From contig NZ_CP026949.1 of assembly GCF_003065425.1 (NCBI RefSeq), forward strand, positions 310,001-374,000: 64,000 bases of DNA, given 5' to 3'. This document shows positions 32,286 to 40,471 of the stretch, in pieces (the stretch's first letter is position 1; every line of letters starts with the position of its first letter). The translations under genes were made by a program, and so were the position numbers. Origin of the DNA: Mycetocola zhujimingii (GTDB lineage Bacteria > Actinomycetota > Actinomycetes > Actinomycetales > Microbacteriaceae). Below the pieces are notes generated by a model, which did no database searches, was not told the origin of the DNA, and saw only the letters and a program-made list of their open reading frames with translations.

Positions 32286-33987
32286 TTACGTTGACGCCGG
32301 AGCGCCGCTGAGCGAACGCGAGCGCCCGGATTCCGACGCCGCTGACGTCCAGCAGCCCAAGCTCGGATTCGTTGGCACCCTTCGCTTCATCTGGCGCCAG
32401 CTCACGAGCATGAAGACGGCGCTGCTTCTGCTCCTCCTGCTCGCTGTCGCGGCGGTCCCCGGTTCGCTCGTGCCCCAGCGCAGCTCCGACCCGAACGGCG
32501 TCATCCAGTACTTCGCCGACAACCCGGACCTCGCGCCGGCTCTCGACAACATCCAGATGTTCGACGTCTACGGGTCCGTCTGGTTCTCGAGCATCTACCT
32601 TCTCCTCTTCGTGTCGCTCATCGGTTGCGTGATCCCACGCACCAAGCACCACCTCCAGGCCATGCGCGCCCGTCCGCCGCGCACCCCCGCGCGCCTCGAG
32701 CGCCTGCCCGCACACACCGAGCAGACCCTTTCGGGTGGCGATGCCGGAGCCGCAATCGACGCGGCAAAGGGCCTGCTGAAAAAGTCCGGCTATCGTGTCG
32801 AGCTCTACCAGGGCAGGGACGGCGCCGTCTCGGTCTCCGCGGAGCGCGGCTACCTGCGTGAGACGGGCAACCTCGTCTTCCACTCCGCGCTCGTCGGCAT
32901 GCTCGTCACCGTCGCGATCGGCGGCGGACTCGGTTACGCCGGACAGCGGGTTGTCGTTGAGGGGCAGACCTTCGTCAACACCCTGCTCGACTACAACTCC
33001 TTCAATCCGGGCCGGTTCTACAACCCGGACGACCTCGCGCCGTACTCGCTCTCGCTCGATCGGTTCGATGTGGCCTACGAGCAGGAGAACCTCGACGCTT
33101 ACGGCCAGCCCATCGATTTCACGGCATTCGTCACGACCCGCTCGCCCGGCGGCGATCCGGTCGAACGCACGGTGAAGGTCAACGAACCGCTCCGCTACGA
33201 GGGCACAGACGTCTACCTCCTGGGCAACGGCTACGCGCCGACCATCACCGTCCGTGACCCGGATGGCACAGTCGTGTTCACCGATTCGGTGCCATTCCTC
33301 CCGCAGGATGCAAACCTGACCTCCCTCGGTGTCGTGAAGGTCCCTGACGGGCTTGAAGAGCAGATCGGGATGATCGGTTTCTTCTACCCAACGGCACAGC
33401 TGCTCGAGACCGGCGCGTACACGTCGACGTATCCCGACCTGGTGTTCCCGGTTCTGACGCTCAACGTGTACACGGGTGACCTCGGCATCGATGACGGAGC
33501 ACCGAAGTCGGTGTATGAACTCGAGACCGACGACATGACTCAGCTCACCGGTGGCAAGACCGGCGTCGACTCCATCGAGCTGATGCCGGGCGAGAGCCAG
33601 GAGCTCCCGGGCGGCCAGGGCACGATCACCTTCGAGAACGCCAACCCCGATGCGGTTCCCGTCGATCCGGATGCCGCTGCGAGCGACGACCACGCAGCCG
33701 TCACCGCCGCGCACTACGAAAACGCGGTCCCGCGGTTCGCGTCATTCGATGTGCACCGCGACCCGACCCAGGGGTGGGTGCTTCTGTTCGCCATCCTCAT
33801 CCTCGGCGGCCTGCTCACCTCGCTCTTCGTGCCGCGGCGCCGGGTCTGGGTCAAGGCAACGGACAAGCCAGACGGTACTGTGCACATCCAGTACGCCGGC
33901 CTTGCGCGCGGGGAGGATCCCGGCCTCGTCGAAGCTGTCGATGCGATCGCCTACCGTCACGGCACAGCGCTCGGGCTCGAACGATGA
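32269..33987 (+). CDS. resB: Cytochrome c maturation protein ResB/Ccs1
   Basis: 572 residues if translation begins at the TTG at 32269, overlapping ccdA by 17 bases. There is no upstream ATG or GTG in frame, and the next ATG (32410) would cut into the conserved start LRFIWRQLTSMKTALLLLLL. The family block PGSLVPQRSSDPNGV follows. A large extracytoplasmic domain lies between membrane helices 3 and 4, the last being WVLLFAILILGGLLTSLFVP. ResB and CcsB together deliver haem and ligate it to apocytochrome c. The downstream gene overlaps by ATGA. Confidence 0.92.
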   Translation: MSRPSDYVDAGAPLSERERPDSDAADVQQPKLGFVGTLRFIWRQLTSMKTALLLLLLLAVAAVPGSLVPQRSSDPNGVIQYFADNPDLAPALDNIQMFDVYGSVWFSSIYLLLFVSLIGCVIPRTKHHLQAMRARPPRTPARLERLPAHTEQTLSGGDAGAAIDAAKGLLKKSGYRVELYQGRDGAVSVSAERGYLRETGNLVFHSALVGMLVTVAIGGGLGYAGQRVVVEGQTFVNTLLDYNSFNPGRFYNPDDLAPYSLSLDRFDVAYEQENLDAYGQPIDFTAFVTTRSPGGDPVERTVKVNEPLRYEGTDVYLLGNGYAPTITVRDPDGTVVFTDSVPFLPQDANLTSLGVVKVPDGLEEQIGMIGFFYPTAQLLETGAYTSTYPDLVFPVLTLNVYTGDLGIDDGAPKSVYELETDDMTQLTGGKTGVDSIELMPGESQELPGGQGTITFENANPDAVPVDPDAAASDDHAAVTAAHYENAVPRFASFDVHRDPTQGWVLLFAILILGGLLTSLFVPRRRVWVKATDKPDGTVHIQYAGLARGEDPGLVEAVDAIAYRHGTALGLER

Positions 33988-34376
33988 GCGTGCGCTCCCG
34001 CGACGTGGCAATTGCTGTCGGACTGGACGTCGTCGCGACGCTGGTTTTCGTGCTCATCGGGCGCGGCACGCACAATGCTGATCCCACGCTCGTGGGCCTT
34101 GCGGCGGCGTGGTGGCCGTTCCTCGCCGCGCTCGCGCTCGGCTGGGTCGTCACCCTCGCGTGGCGCCGTCCGTTCGGACCTGTCTGGCCCGGGCTTGGGC
34201 TCTGGCTGATCACCGTCGCGGGCGGGATGCTGTTCCGCACGCTGTCAGGACAGGGAACGGCTCTCGCTTTCGTCATCGTTGCCACCCTGTCGCTCGGCAT
34301 CCTGCTTACCGGATGGCGCGGCATTGCCGTGTTGATCCGCCGTCGATCATCACTTACTCACGCTCCCTCAGCGTGA
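33984..34376 (+). CDS. DUF3054 small membrane protein
   Basis: 130 residues with four predicted membrane helices: VAIAVGLDVVATLVFVLIGR, WWPFLAALALGWVVTLAW, VWPGLGLWLITVAGGMLFR and TALAFVIVATLSLGILLTGW. The spacing and R/G-rich loops match DUF3054, an actinobacterial and haloarchaeal family of unknown function. Its insertion between resB and ccsB with overlapping start (ATGA) suggests coexpression with cytochrome maturation. No catalytic residues are recognised. Confidence 0.85.
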   Translation: MSVRSRDVAIAVGLDVVATLVFVLIGRGTHNADPTLVGLAAAWWPFLAALALGWVVTLAWRRPFGPVWPGLGLWLITVAGGMLFRTLSGQGTALAFVIVATLSLGILLTGWRGIAVLIRRRSSLTHAPSA

Positions 34377-34387
34377 AACCCGAGAGG

Positions 34388-34393
34388 TACTGT
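34388..34393 (+). promoter_or_regulatory. -10 element of ccsB (leaderless)
   Basis: TACTGT, 6 bases before the GTG at 34400; ccsB may therefore also be transcribed on its own. Confidence 0.4.
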
Positions 34394-34399
34394 TAAACC

Positions 34400-35443
34400 G
34401 TGGATCTCAACGAACTGTCCGTCCTCGCCCTCTGGTCCGCCATGGCGATCTACGCGCTGGCGTTCATCGCCTTCGCGGCCGACCTCGCCAAGCGCTCAGC
34501 CGACGTCACGGCGGCCGCAGAGCTGACCGAGGGCGACAGCGCGAGCGCGCCCGTGGCTGCAACAGTCGGCTCAGCAGGGAACGCCATGGCCGCAGCATCG
34601 GCGGATAAGTCGGCGTACTCGGGGCGTCGCCCCGTCGGGCCGCTCACGCGCACTGACCCGGACGCGCCGCAGGTCCAGGCGAAGAAGTCGGCTGTGCTCC
34701 GGGTTGCCGTCGCACTGACTGTGCTCGGGCTCCTGCTTCACCTGACCGCAGCGGTCACCCGCGGCGTTGCCGCCGAGCGTGTTCCGTGGGCCAACATGTA
34801 CGAGTTCGCCATGACCGGCACACTCCTCATCATTGCGACCTACCTCGTCGTGCTCACCCGGGTCGACCTGCGCTTCCTCGGCACCTTCATCGTCGGCCTC
34901 GTGCTCGTCATGCTCGGTCTCGCCGCCGTGAACTTCTACGTCGAAGTGGTTCCGCTTCCGCCGGCACTGCAGTCCGCGTGGCTCGTGATCCACGTTTTCG
35001 TCGCGTCGACCGGAACGGCACTGTTCGCGCTCGGGTTTGCGTTGTCCGTTCTGCAACTCGTGCAGCACCGCCGGGAAACGAGCGGATCAGACCTGAAGTC
35101 GCTCAAGCTCAAGTTCGTCGCGACGCTCCCGTCGGCGGCGCGCCTCGAGAACCTCGCCTACCGGTCCAACATCGTCGCGTTCATTCTCTGGACGTTCACC
35201 CTCATCGCCGGTGCGATCTGGGCAGAGCGCGCCTGGGGCCGCTACTGGGGCTGGGACACCAAAGAGGTCTGGACCTTCATCATCTGGGTGATCTACGCCG
35301 GATACATCCACGCCCGCGCGACGCGCGGCTGGCGTGGATCCCGTTCGGCGTGGCTGTCGATCATCGGCTTCGTCGCGGTGATCTTCAACTTCTCGATCGT
35401 GAACCTGTTCTTCAAGGGTCTGCACGCGTACTCGGGCCTCTAG
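34400..35443 (+). CDS. ccsB: Cytochrome c maturation protein CcsB/ResC
   Basis: 347 residues, GTG start. An N-terminal membrane helix is followed by an Ala-rich cytoplasmic stretch, then about six membrane segments. The haem-handling tryptophan-rich motif is WGRYWGWDTKEVW near residue 278, with partner histidines in LVIHVFVASTG and YIHARATRGWRG. It transports haem and attaches it to cytochrome c together with ResB. The stop codon lies inside the first unit of the repeat array that follows. Confidence 0.95.
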   Translation: MDLNELSVLALWSAMAIYALAFIAFAADLAKRSADVTAAAELTEGDSASAPVAATVGSAGNAMAAASADKSAYSGRRPVGPLTRTDPDAPQVQAKKSAVLRVAVALTVLGLLLHLTAAVTRGVAAERVPWANMYEFAMTGTLLIIATYLVVLTRVDLRFLGTFIVGLVLVMLGLAAVNFYVEVVPLPPALQSAWLVIHVFVASTGTALFALGFALSVLQLVQHRRETSGSDLKSLKLKFVATLPSAARLENLAYRSNIVAFILWTFTLIAGAIWAERAWGRYWGWDTKEVWTFIIWVIYAGYIHARATRGWRGSRSAWLSIIGFVAVIFNFSIVNLFFKGLHAYSGL

Positions 35444-35866
35444 CCCGGTCTGGACGTCGACTCCGGCCTGTACCCCGGTCTGCACGGCGACCGCTGCACA
35501 TCCATCGTTGCGCTGCAGAAGCTTCTGCAGCGCGGGGCAAGGACCTGCAGCGCTCGATGGCGTAGAGCCCAGTCCGCCTGCAGCGCTCGACGGCGCAGAG
35601 CGCCCAAACCTGCCTGCAGCGCTCGATGGGCAACGCGCCCGCCCGACTCGGGCCTGTAGCCCGGCGTCTGCACGTCCGCTCAGCCCTGTACCGCGGTCTG
35701 GACGTCGACCGCTGCACTTCCAGCGTTGCGCCGCAGAAGCTTCTGCAGCGCGGGGCAAAGACCTGCAGCGCTCGGTAGCGCAGCGCCCGAACCGGCCTGC
35801 AGCGCTCGACGGCGTAGTGCCCAGCCCGCACTGCAGCGCTCGATCAGTAAGACCACTCAGGGCAGC
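35435..35866. repeat. Two-level intergenic repeat array between ccsB and menC
   Basis: Three unit types recur in the same order twice. X units (about 30 bases, GGCCTGTA.CCCGGTCTG) start at 35435, 35465, 35651 and 35683. A P unit (49 bases, with GCAGAAGCTTCTGCAGCG) lies at 35496-35544 and 35714-35762, differing at 4 positions. Y units, each starting CTGCAGCGCTCG, are at 35545, 35578, 35614, 35763, 35797 and 35831 (spacing 33-36). The block X-X-P-Y-Y-Y repeats with a period of about 216-219 bases. ccsB and menC are convergent here and no protein-coding gene is supported in the interval. Confidence 0.9.
35513..35530. repeat. Perfect 18-bp palindrome
   Basis: CTGCAGAAGCTTCTGCAG reads the same on both strands. 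The second copy at 35731-35748 has one mismatch. It is the centre of the P unit of the repeat array. Confidence 0.9.
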
Positions 35867-35877
35867 TGCAGCGAGGT

Positions 35878-36882
35878 TCAGCCCAGCGCCGGTGCGGTGT
35901 CGCCCTCTGTCAGCAGCTCGTAGCAGCGCGACACCCGCTCCAGCCACCAGTCGCGACGCGCAGCCGATGCCGCATAACCGTCGATCAGCCGAGGCGTCGG
36001 GGTGACCCTGCGCACATCGATCGATCCGCCGGATGCCTGCATCGGGGCATCCGTCACATCGGCCGACAGCAGCGACGCCGTACCGAGCCCGCAGTCGTAG
36101 TCGAGCTCGGGAATCACCGACGCGAGCCACGCCCCCATCGACAGGCCAACCGAAGTGTCGAGTGCACTCGACACGACGACGGGAAGCCCGGCCTGGGCAA
36201 TGATGTCGAGCGAGCGACGGATGCCGCCGAGCGGCTGCGCCTTCAGCACGAGAATGTCAGCGGCGCCAGCCCGGGCAACGTTGAGTGGGTCGGCGGCCTT
36301 GCGCACGCTCTCGTCAGCGGCGATCGGCACGCCCATGTACTTCGTCCTGCGGCGGATTTCGACGAGCTCCGCAACCGTGGTGCAGGGCTGCTCGACATAC
36401 TCGAGGTCGTACTCGGCAAGGGCGTGGATGGCGTGCTCGGCCTCGTCGATGTTCCAGCCGCCGTTCGCATCGATGCGGATCCGTGCTTCCGGGCCGAGGA
36501 TGTCGCGGACGGCACGGACGCGCGCGACGTCTTCGGCGAGTCCCTGGCCGCGTTCGGCGACCTTGACCTTTGCCGTGCGGCATCCGTCGAACCGCTTGAG
36601 GATTCCGGCGACGCGATCGACGTGCACCGATGGAACCGTGGCGTTCACCGGGATGCTGGAGCGCAGGGGAGTGGGCAGGTCGCCGAACGCGAACTCAATG
36701 GCGGCCCGAAGCCAGGTGGCGCTCTCGGCGTCGTCGTATTCGACGAACGGGGAGAACTCACTCCATCCGTTCGGCCCCTCGAACAGCAATGCTTCGCGTT
36801 CCTCGATGCCGCGGAACCTGGTGGCGAGGGGCCGCGCGACGACCCGCGCTGTGTCGAGGAGATCGTGGAGCTGTGGACGCAT
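35878..36882 (-). CDS. menC: o-Succinylbenzoate synthase
   Basis: 334 residues of the enolase superfamily. It dehydrates SHCHC to o-succinylbenzoate in menaquinone synthesis. The general-base lysine is in TAKVKVAE near residue 104. The metal ligands are Asp in RIDANGGWN, Glu in YVEQP and Asp in IAADESVRK, and the second lysine is in ILVLKAQPLGG near 225. The actinobacterial MenC N-terminus (VVARPLATRFRGIEEREALL) is shorter than in E. coli. It is divergent from menB with 44 bases between starts. Confidence 0.94.
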   Translation of the reverse strand: MRPQLHDLLDTARVVARPLATRFRGIEEREALLFEGPNGWSEFSPFVEYDDAESATWLRAAIEFAFGDLPTPLRSSIPVNATVPSVHVDRVAGILKRFDGCRTAKVKVAERGQGLAEDVARVRAVRDILGPEARIRIDANGGWNIDEAEHAIHALAEYDLEYVEQPCTTVAELVEIRRRTKYMGVPIAADESVRKAADPLNVARAGAADILVLKAQPLGGIRRSLDIIAQAGLPVVVSSALDTSVGLSMGAWLASVIPELDYDCGLGTASLLSADVTDAPMQASGGSIDVRRVTPTPRLIDGYAASAARRDWWLERVSRCYELLTEGDTAPALG

Positions 36883-36914
36883 GCTTCCAGTCTGGCATCC
36901 GTTGCTGCCGTCGT

Positions 36915-36920
36915 TAGGCT
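36915..36920 (+). promoter_or_regulatory. -10 element of menB (leaderless)
   Basis: TAGGCT, 6 bases before the ATG at 36927; a GGAG between them is too close to act as a normal ribosome-binding site. Confidence 0.5.
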
Positions 36921-36926
36921 GGAGCC

Positions 36927-37832
36927 ATGACCGTGTCAGAAATATTCGATGAGACCCAGTGGGCGGATGTGACGGGGTTCGATTCCCTCACCGACGTGAC
37001 CTACCACCACGACACGACGGGCCGCATCGCACGCGTCGCGTTCAACCGGCCCGAGGTGCGCAACGCGTTCCGGCCGCACACGGTCGACGAGCTGTACCGG
37101 GTGCTCGAGGATGCGCGCACCAACTCCCGAATCGGTGTCGTGCTGCTCACCGGCAACGGTCCGAGCCCGAAGGACGGCGGCTGGGCGTTCTGCTCGGGTG
37201 GCGACCAGCGCATCCGTGGCCGTGACGGCTACAAGTACTCAGACACCGAGTCGGCCGGGGGAGTGGACCCCGCCCGTGGCGGTCGCCTCCACATCCTCGA
37301 AGTGCAGCGACTCATCAGGTTCATGCCGAAGGTCGTCATCGCCGTCGTTCCCGGTTGGGCTGCCGGCGGTGGCCACTCCCTTCACGTCGTCTGCGATCTC
37401 ACGATCGCCAGTCGCGAGCACGGCAAGTTCAAGCAGACGGATGCCGATGTCGGCTCCTTCGACGCCGGTTACGGGAGCGCATACTTCGCCCGTCAGATCG
37501 GCCAGAAGTTCGCCCGTGAGATCTTCTTCCTCGCCGAGGAGTATTCGGCAGAGCGCGCGTACCAGATGGGCGCGGTCAACGCCGTCGTTCCACACGAGGA
37601 ACTCGAATCAACCGCTCTCGACTGGGCGCGCACGATCCTCGGGAAGTCGCCGACAGCCATCCGGATGCTCAAGTTCGCGTTCAACGCGGTCGATGATGGC
37701 ATGGTCGGTCAGCAGGTGTTCGCCGGCGAGGCAACGAGGCTTGCGTACGGAACTGACGAAGCCGTTGAGGGTCGTGACTCCTTCCTCGAGAAGAGGGAGC
37801 CGGACTGGGGCCCGTACCCCTGGCAATACTGA
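36927..37832 (+). CDS. menB: 1,4-Dihydroxy-2-naphthoyl-CoA synthase
   Basis: 301 residues of the crotonase family. It cyclises o-succinylbenzoyl-CoA to DHNA-CoA. The N-terminal active site has RPEVRNAFRPHTVDELYR. The oxyanion-hole region is WAFCSGGDQRIRGRDGYKY near residue 88, with VPGWAAGGGHSLHVVCDLT near 140. The Asp-containing TDADVGSFDAGYGSAY motif near 170 and the terminal FLEKREPDWGPYPWQY are MenB-specific. The length is typical of actinobacterial MenB. Confidence 0.97.
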   Translation: MTVSEIFDETQWADVTGFDSLTDVTYHHDTTGRIARVAFNRPEVRNAFRPHTVDELYRVLEDARTNSRIGVVLLTGNGPSPKDGGWAFCSGGDQRIRGRDGYKYSDTESAGGVDPARGGRLHILEVQRLIRFMPKVVIAVVPGWAAGGGHSLHVVCDLTIASREHGKFKQTDADVGSFDAGYGSAYFARQIGQKFAREIFFLAEEYSAERAYQMGAVNAVVPHEELESTALDWARTILGKSPTAIRMLKFAFNAVDDGMVGQQVFAGEATRLAYGTDEAVEGRDSFLEKREPDWGPYPWQY

Positions 37833-37940
37833 GGCCCGTCGGCCGGGGTCTTTAGTCTCCTGACGGGGTGGTCCCCGAAGTGCATACTGTGCGGAAGGGC
37901 CGCTCGGTCCGCGTCCACACGACGAGCATAGGAGGACGAC

Positions 37941-38516
37941 ATGACCGCTACACCCGCCCAGTCACACAGTGACGACGTCAGAGAAGTTCCGGTTAACGGC
38001 CGTGGTGAGATCCTCACTCAAACCGCTCGGCGCTGGCTCGCCGTTCTCAGGCTGGCCCTCGGTTTCCTCTTCCTCTGGGCGTTCCTCGACAAGACCTTCG
38101 GGCTCGGCTTCTCGACCCCGTCTGAGCGCGCCTGGGTCAACGGCGGGGCGCCAAGCCAGGGCTTCCTCAAGAGTGACGCTGTCCGCGGGCCGCTGAAGGA
38201 CTTCTTCGGCAGTATCGCCAGCCCGCTGAGCGACTGGCTGTTCATGCTCGCGATGCTCGGACTTGGCGTCGCCCTGATGCTCGGCATCGGGTTGCGCGTG
38301 AGCGCCGTTGTCTGCACCTTCGTGATGATTCTCATGTATCTGGCCGAGTGGCCGTTCACGCCGAACTCCGGGTCCACCAACCCGCTCGTGGACTACCACA
38401 TCATCTACGCACTGGCCAGCATCGTGATCGCCGCAACCTATGCCGGCGACACCTGGGGCGCCGGCCGCCCGTGGCGGCGCCTGGGCATCGTGCGCAAGAA
38501 CCCCTGGCTGATCTAG
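37941..38516 (+). CDS. DoxX-family membrane protein
   Basis: 191 residues, four membrane helices: WLAVLRLALGFLFLWAFLDK, LFMLAMLGLGVALMLGIGL, VSAVVCTFVMILMYLAE and YALASIVIAATYAG. The family's AFLDKTFGLGFSTP block is present, as is the late PWRRLGIVRKNPWLI. DoxX proteins are linked to quinone-dependent thiosulfate oxidation in archaea and, in mycobacteria, to membrane redox stress complexes. It has an excellent ribosome-binding site (AGGAGG) and stands alone between menB and a hairpin terminator. Confidence 0.88.
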   Translation: MTATPAQSHSDDVREVPVNGRGEILTQTARRWLAVLRLALGFLFLWAFLDKTFGLGFSTPSERAWVNGGAPSQGFLKSDAVRGPLKDFFGSIASPLSDWLFMLAMLGLGVALMLGIGLRVSAVVCTFVMILMYLAEWPFTPNSGSTNPLVDYHIIYALASIVIAATYAGDTWGAGRPWRRLGIVRKNPWLI

Positions 38517-38533
38517 GGCTACCGCCGGCAACG

Positions 38534-38569
38534 CGAAGGGCGAACGGATGCCAATCCGTTCGCCCTTCG
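38534..38569. terminator. Bidirectional hairpin between DoxX and LLM genes
   Basis: A perfect 16-bp stem, CGAAGGGCGAACGGAT with its complement, and a 4-base loop, between convergent genes. No U-run follows on either side. Like the proC hairpin it includes the CGGATGC motif. Confidence 0.65.
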
Positions 38570-38658
38570 TGTGCGCGGGCACCAAGCACGGTGACCGAGA
38601 CCGCCGACCGCCTCGGTTGTGGCGCCATCCCGGCGCCTGGGGGTCGTACTCGGAACTG

Positions 38659-39546
38659 CTAGGCGGAGAGGAGTGAGGCAAGCTCCGCCCACTCGGCGCG
38701 CGGCAGCCTCCGTTGTCCCGTAAGCACGTGCAGCGCGAGGTGGTCGGCCCCGGCGGCGATGTGCTCGTCGATGCGCCTGCGCACATCGTCCAGTGACCCC
38801 CAGGCGACAACACGGTCGATGAGCCGGTCGCTGCCGCCGGGCACGAGATCGTCGTCGGTGAAGCCAAGGCGCCGAAGGTTCGCCTGATAGCTGGGGAACC
38901 CGATGAACATGCCGATCCCGGCTCGGGCGATCTGGCGAGCCTTCGCAGGATCGGTTTCGAGCACGACCGCCAAGTGGGGCGCGATCAGACTGCTCTCGCC
39001 GAGGATGGAGCGGTTGGCGATGTTCGACTCGGGGGTGACAAGGAACGGATGGACCCCCGCGCCTCGCCGGCCCGCGAGCTCGACCATCCGGGGACCGAGC
39101 GCTCCAAGGATGCGGTCGTTCGCCGCCAGTGGCGGCGTGGCCTGGTCGAGGCGGTCCAGGTACTGATTCATTGCGCCGATTGGCGTGCCGAACGGCTTGC
39201 CAACGGCGGCGGCGTTCTGTGGACTGCTGACGCCGAATCCCGCGAGCAGTCGGTCGCCGTGTTGCCCGGTGATGCGTGCGAACTCCGTGGGTGCGGCGTC
39301 GGCGTCCGGCCCCCAGATGCTCGCGACGCCCAGCGCGACGCTGAGCCGGCTGGTCGCCGCGAGCAGATCGCTGGCGCTCTGCCAGATGCCCGGTCCACCG
39401 GCGCCTGCAAGCCAGAGAGCTCCCCAGCCTGCGTCGTCGAGTTCTGCGGCGGCGTCGCCGGCCGCAGAGGGGTCGGCTCCGCGCAGTTCGAGGCTCCACA
39501 CCCCGAGCCGTCCAATGTCGGCGCGCGCCGACTTCTTAGTTGTCAT
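38659..39546 (-). CDS. F420-dependent LLM-class oxidoreductase (TIGR03620-like)
   Basis: 295 residues, luciferase-like TIM barrel. The N-terminus GRLGVWSLELRGADPSAAGD, GALWLAGAGGPG, ATSRLSVALGVASIWGPDA and LAGFGVSSPQN are typical of the F420-dependent LLM family found in actinobacteria. It probably reduces or oxidises a small organic molecule using coenzyme F420. The substrate is unknown. It lies 53 bases downstream of an SDR gene on the same strand and may share its TetR-controlled transcript. Confidence 0.85.
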   Translation of the reverse strand: MTTKKSARADIGRLGVWSLELRGADPSAAGDAAAELDDAGWGALWLAGAGGPGIWQSASDLLAATSRLSVALGVASIWGPDADAAPTEFARITGQHGDRLLAGFGVSSPQNAAAVGKPFGTPIGAMNQYLDRLDQATPPLAANDRILGALGPRMVELAGRRGAGVHPFLVTPESNIANRSILGESSLIAPHLAVVLETDPAKARQIARAGIGMFIGFPSYQANLRRLGFTDDDLVPGGSDRLIDRVVAWGSLDDVRRRIDEHIAAGADHLALHVLTGQRRLPRAEWAELASLLSA

Positions 39547-39599
39547 CTCTCGTGTCCTTTCGTGTCGTGTGCGTGCGATTCAGTCGTTCGAGTTGGGGC

Positions 39600-40355
39600 T
39601 CAGGCGGTCCAGCCACCGTCGATGGTTACCGTGGAGCCGGTCATGTAGGCCGCCTGGTCGCTGGCGATCCACGCCACGAGCGGTCCGACCTCCTCGACGG
39701 TGCCGAAGCGACCCGCGGCGGTCAGGCCGGCGAGGAGCTCACCCGCGGGACCGCCCGCGGGGTTGCCTTCGGTGTCGATCGGGCCGGGCTGGACGATGTT
39801 CGCGGTGATTTTGCGTGAGGCGAGGTCACGGGCGAGGCCCTTGGTGAGGGCCACGAGGGCGGCCTTGGTCATGCCGTAGATCGCCGCGCCGGGGAACGGC
39901 AGACTCTCGGCGGTGACGCTGCCGATCGTGATGATGCGGCCGCCGTCGGACAGATGATTGATCGCCTCCTGCGTCGCGTAGACGGTGCCCCGGATGTTGA
40001 TGTTGATCGTGTGCTCGATGTGCTCGTCCGTCGCGTCCTGGAACGGCTCGAACCAGCCAGCGCCCGCGCTGTTCACCAGGATGTCGAGCGAGCCCAGTTT
40101 CGCGGCCGCCTCACGCACCCCCTCGCGGGCACCATCTGCGGTCGAGTTGTCCGCCCGGATCGCGACCGCCTCGCCGCCAGCATCCTGGATCGCTGTGACG
40201 ACCTGCGCAGCCCGCTCCGGCGACGACCAGTAGGTGATGGCGACCTTTGCGCCCTGCGCGGCGAGCTCGGTCGCCAGTCCCGCACCGAGGCCGCGGGACG
40301 CCCCGGTGACCAGGGCAGTCTTGCCTGCGAGGGGACGAGTAGTGGTGGTGGTCAT
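39600..40355 (-). CDS. SDR-family oxidoreductase
   Basis: 251 residues from the ATG at 40355, preceded by AGAAGGAG; the longer frame upstream crosses the operator region. Classical short-chain dehydrogenase: cofactor motif TGASRGLGAGL near residue 19, NSAGAGW, catalytic Ser in TIGSVTAES and YGMTK (Tyr-x-x-x-Lys) near 158. The end ASDQAAYMTGSTVTIDGGW is typical. It acts on an unknown carbonyl or alcohol. It is divergent from a TetR regulator whose palindromic site lies between them, a standard repressor-target arrangement. Confidence 0.93.
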   Translation of the reverse strand: MTTTTTRPLAGKTALVTGASRGLGAGLATELAAQGAKVAITYWSSPERAAQVVTAIQDAGGEAVAIRADNSTADGAREGVREAAAKLGSLDILVNSAGAGWFEPFQDATDEHIEHTININIRGTVYATQEAINHLSDGGRIITIGSVTAESLPFPGAAIYGMTKAALVALTKGLARDLASRKITANIVQPGPIDTEGNPAGGPAGELLAGLTAAGRFGTVEEVGPLVAWIASDQAAYMTGSTVTIDGGWTA

Positions 40356-40375
40356 GCTGACTCCTTCTAATTGTG

Positions 40376-40392
40376 TTCGGTACAGTACAGAA
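40376..40392. promoter_or_regulatory. Candidate TetR operator
   Basis: TTCGGTACAGTACAGAA, an imperfect 17-bp palindrome around GTAC-A-GTAC. A further half-site GGTACAGAA lies at 40441-40449. Both are in the SDR/TetR intergenic region, and a TAAAAT -10 candidate for the regulator is at about 40426. Confidence 0.6.
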
Positions 40393-40471
40393 TCACGATG
40401 CGCCCCGTGGTATTCCTCGAAGCGGTAAAATTGTTCAATCGGGTACAGAACAAAGAGCCGGGAGGCGCAGC

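Noticed and set aside
35412-35831. Possible protein encoded by the repeat array (minus strand, about 139 codons)
   Set aside because: It only reflects the DNA repeats, changes frame between units, has no ribosome-binding site and has no counterpart family.
35435-35866. CRISPR array
   Set aside because: Units are adjacent or share conserved flanks, there are no unique equal-length spacers, and no cas genes are nearby.
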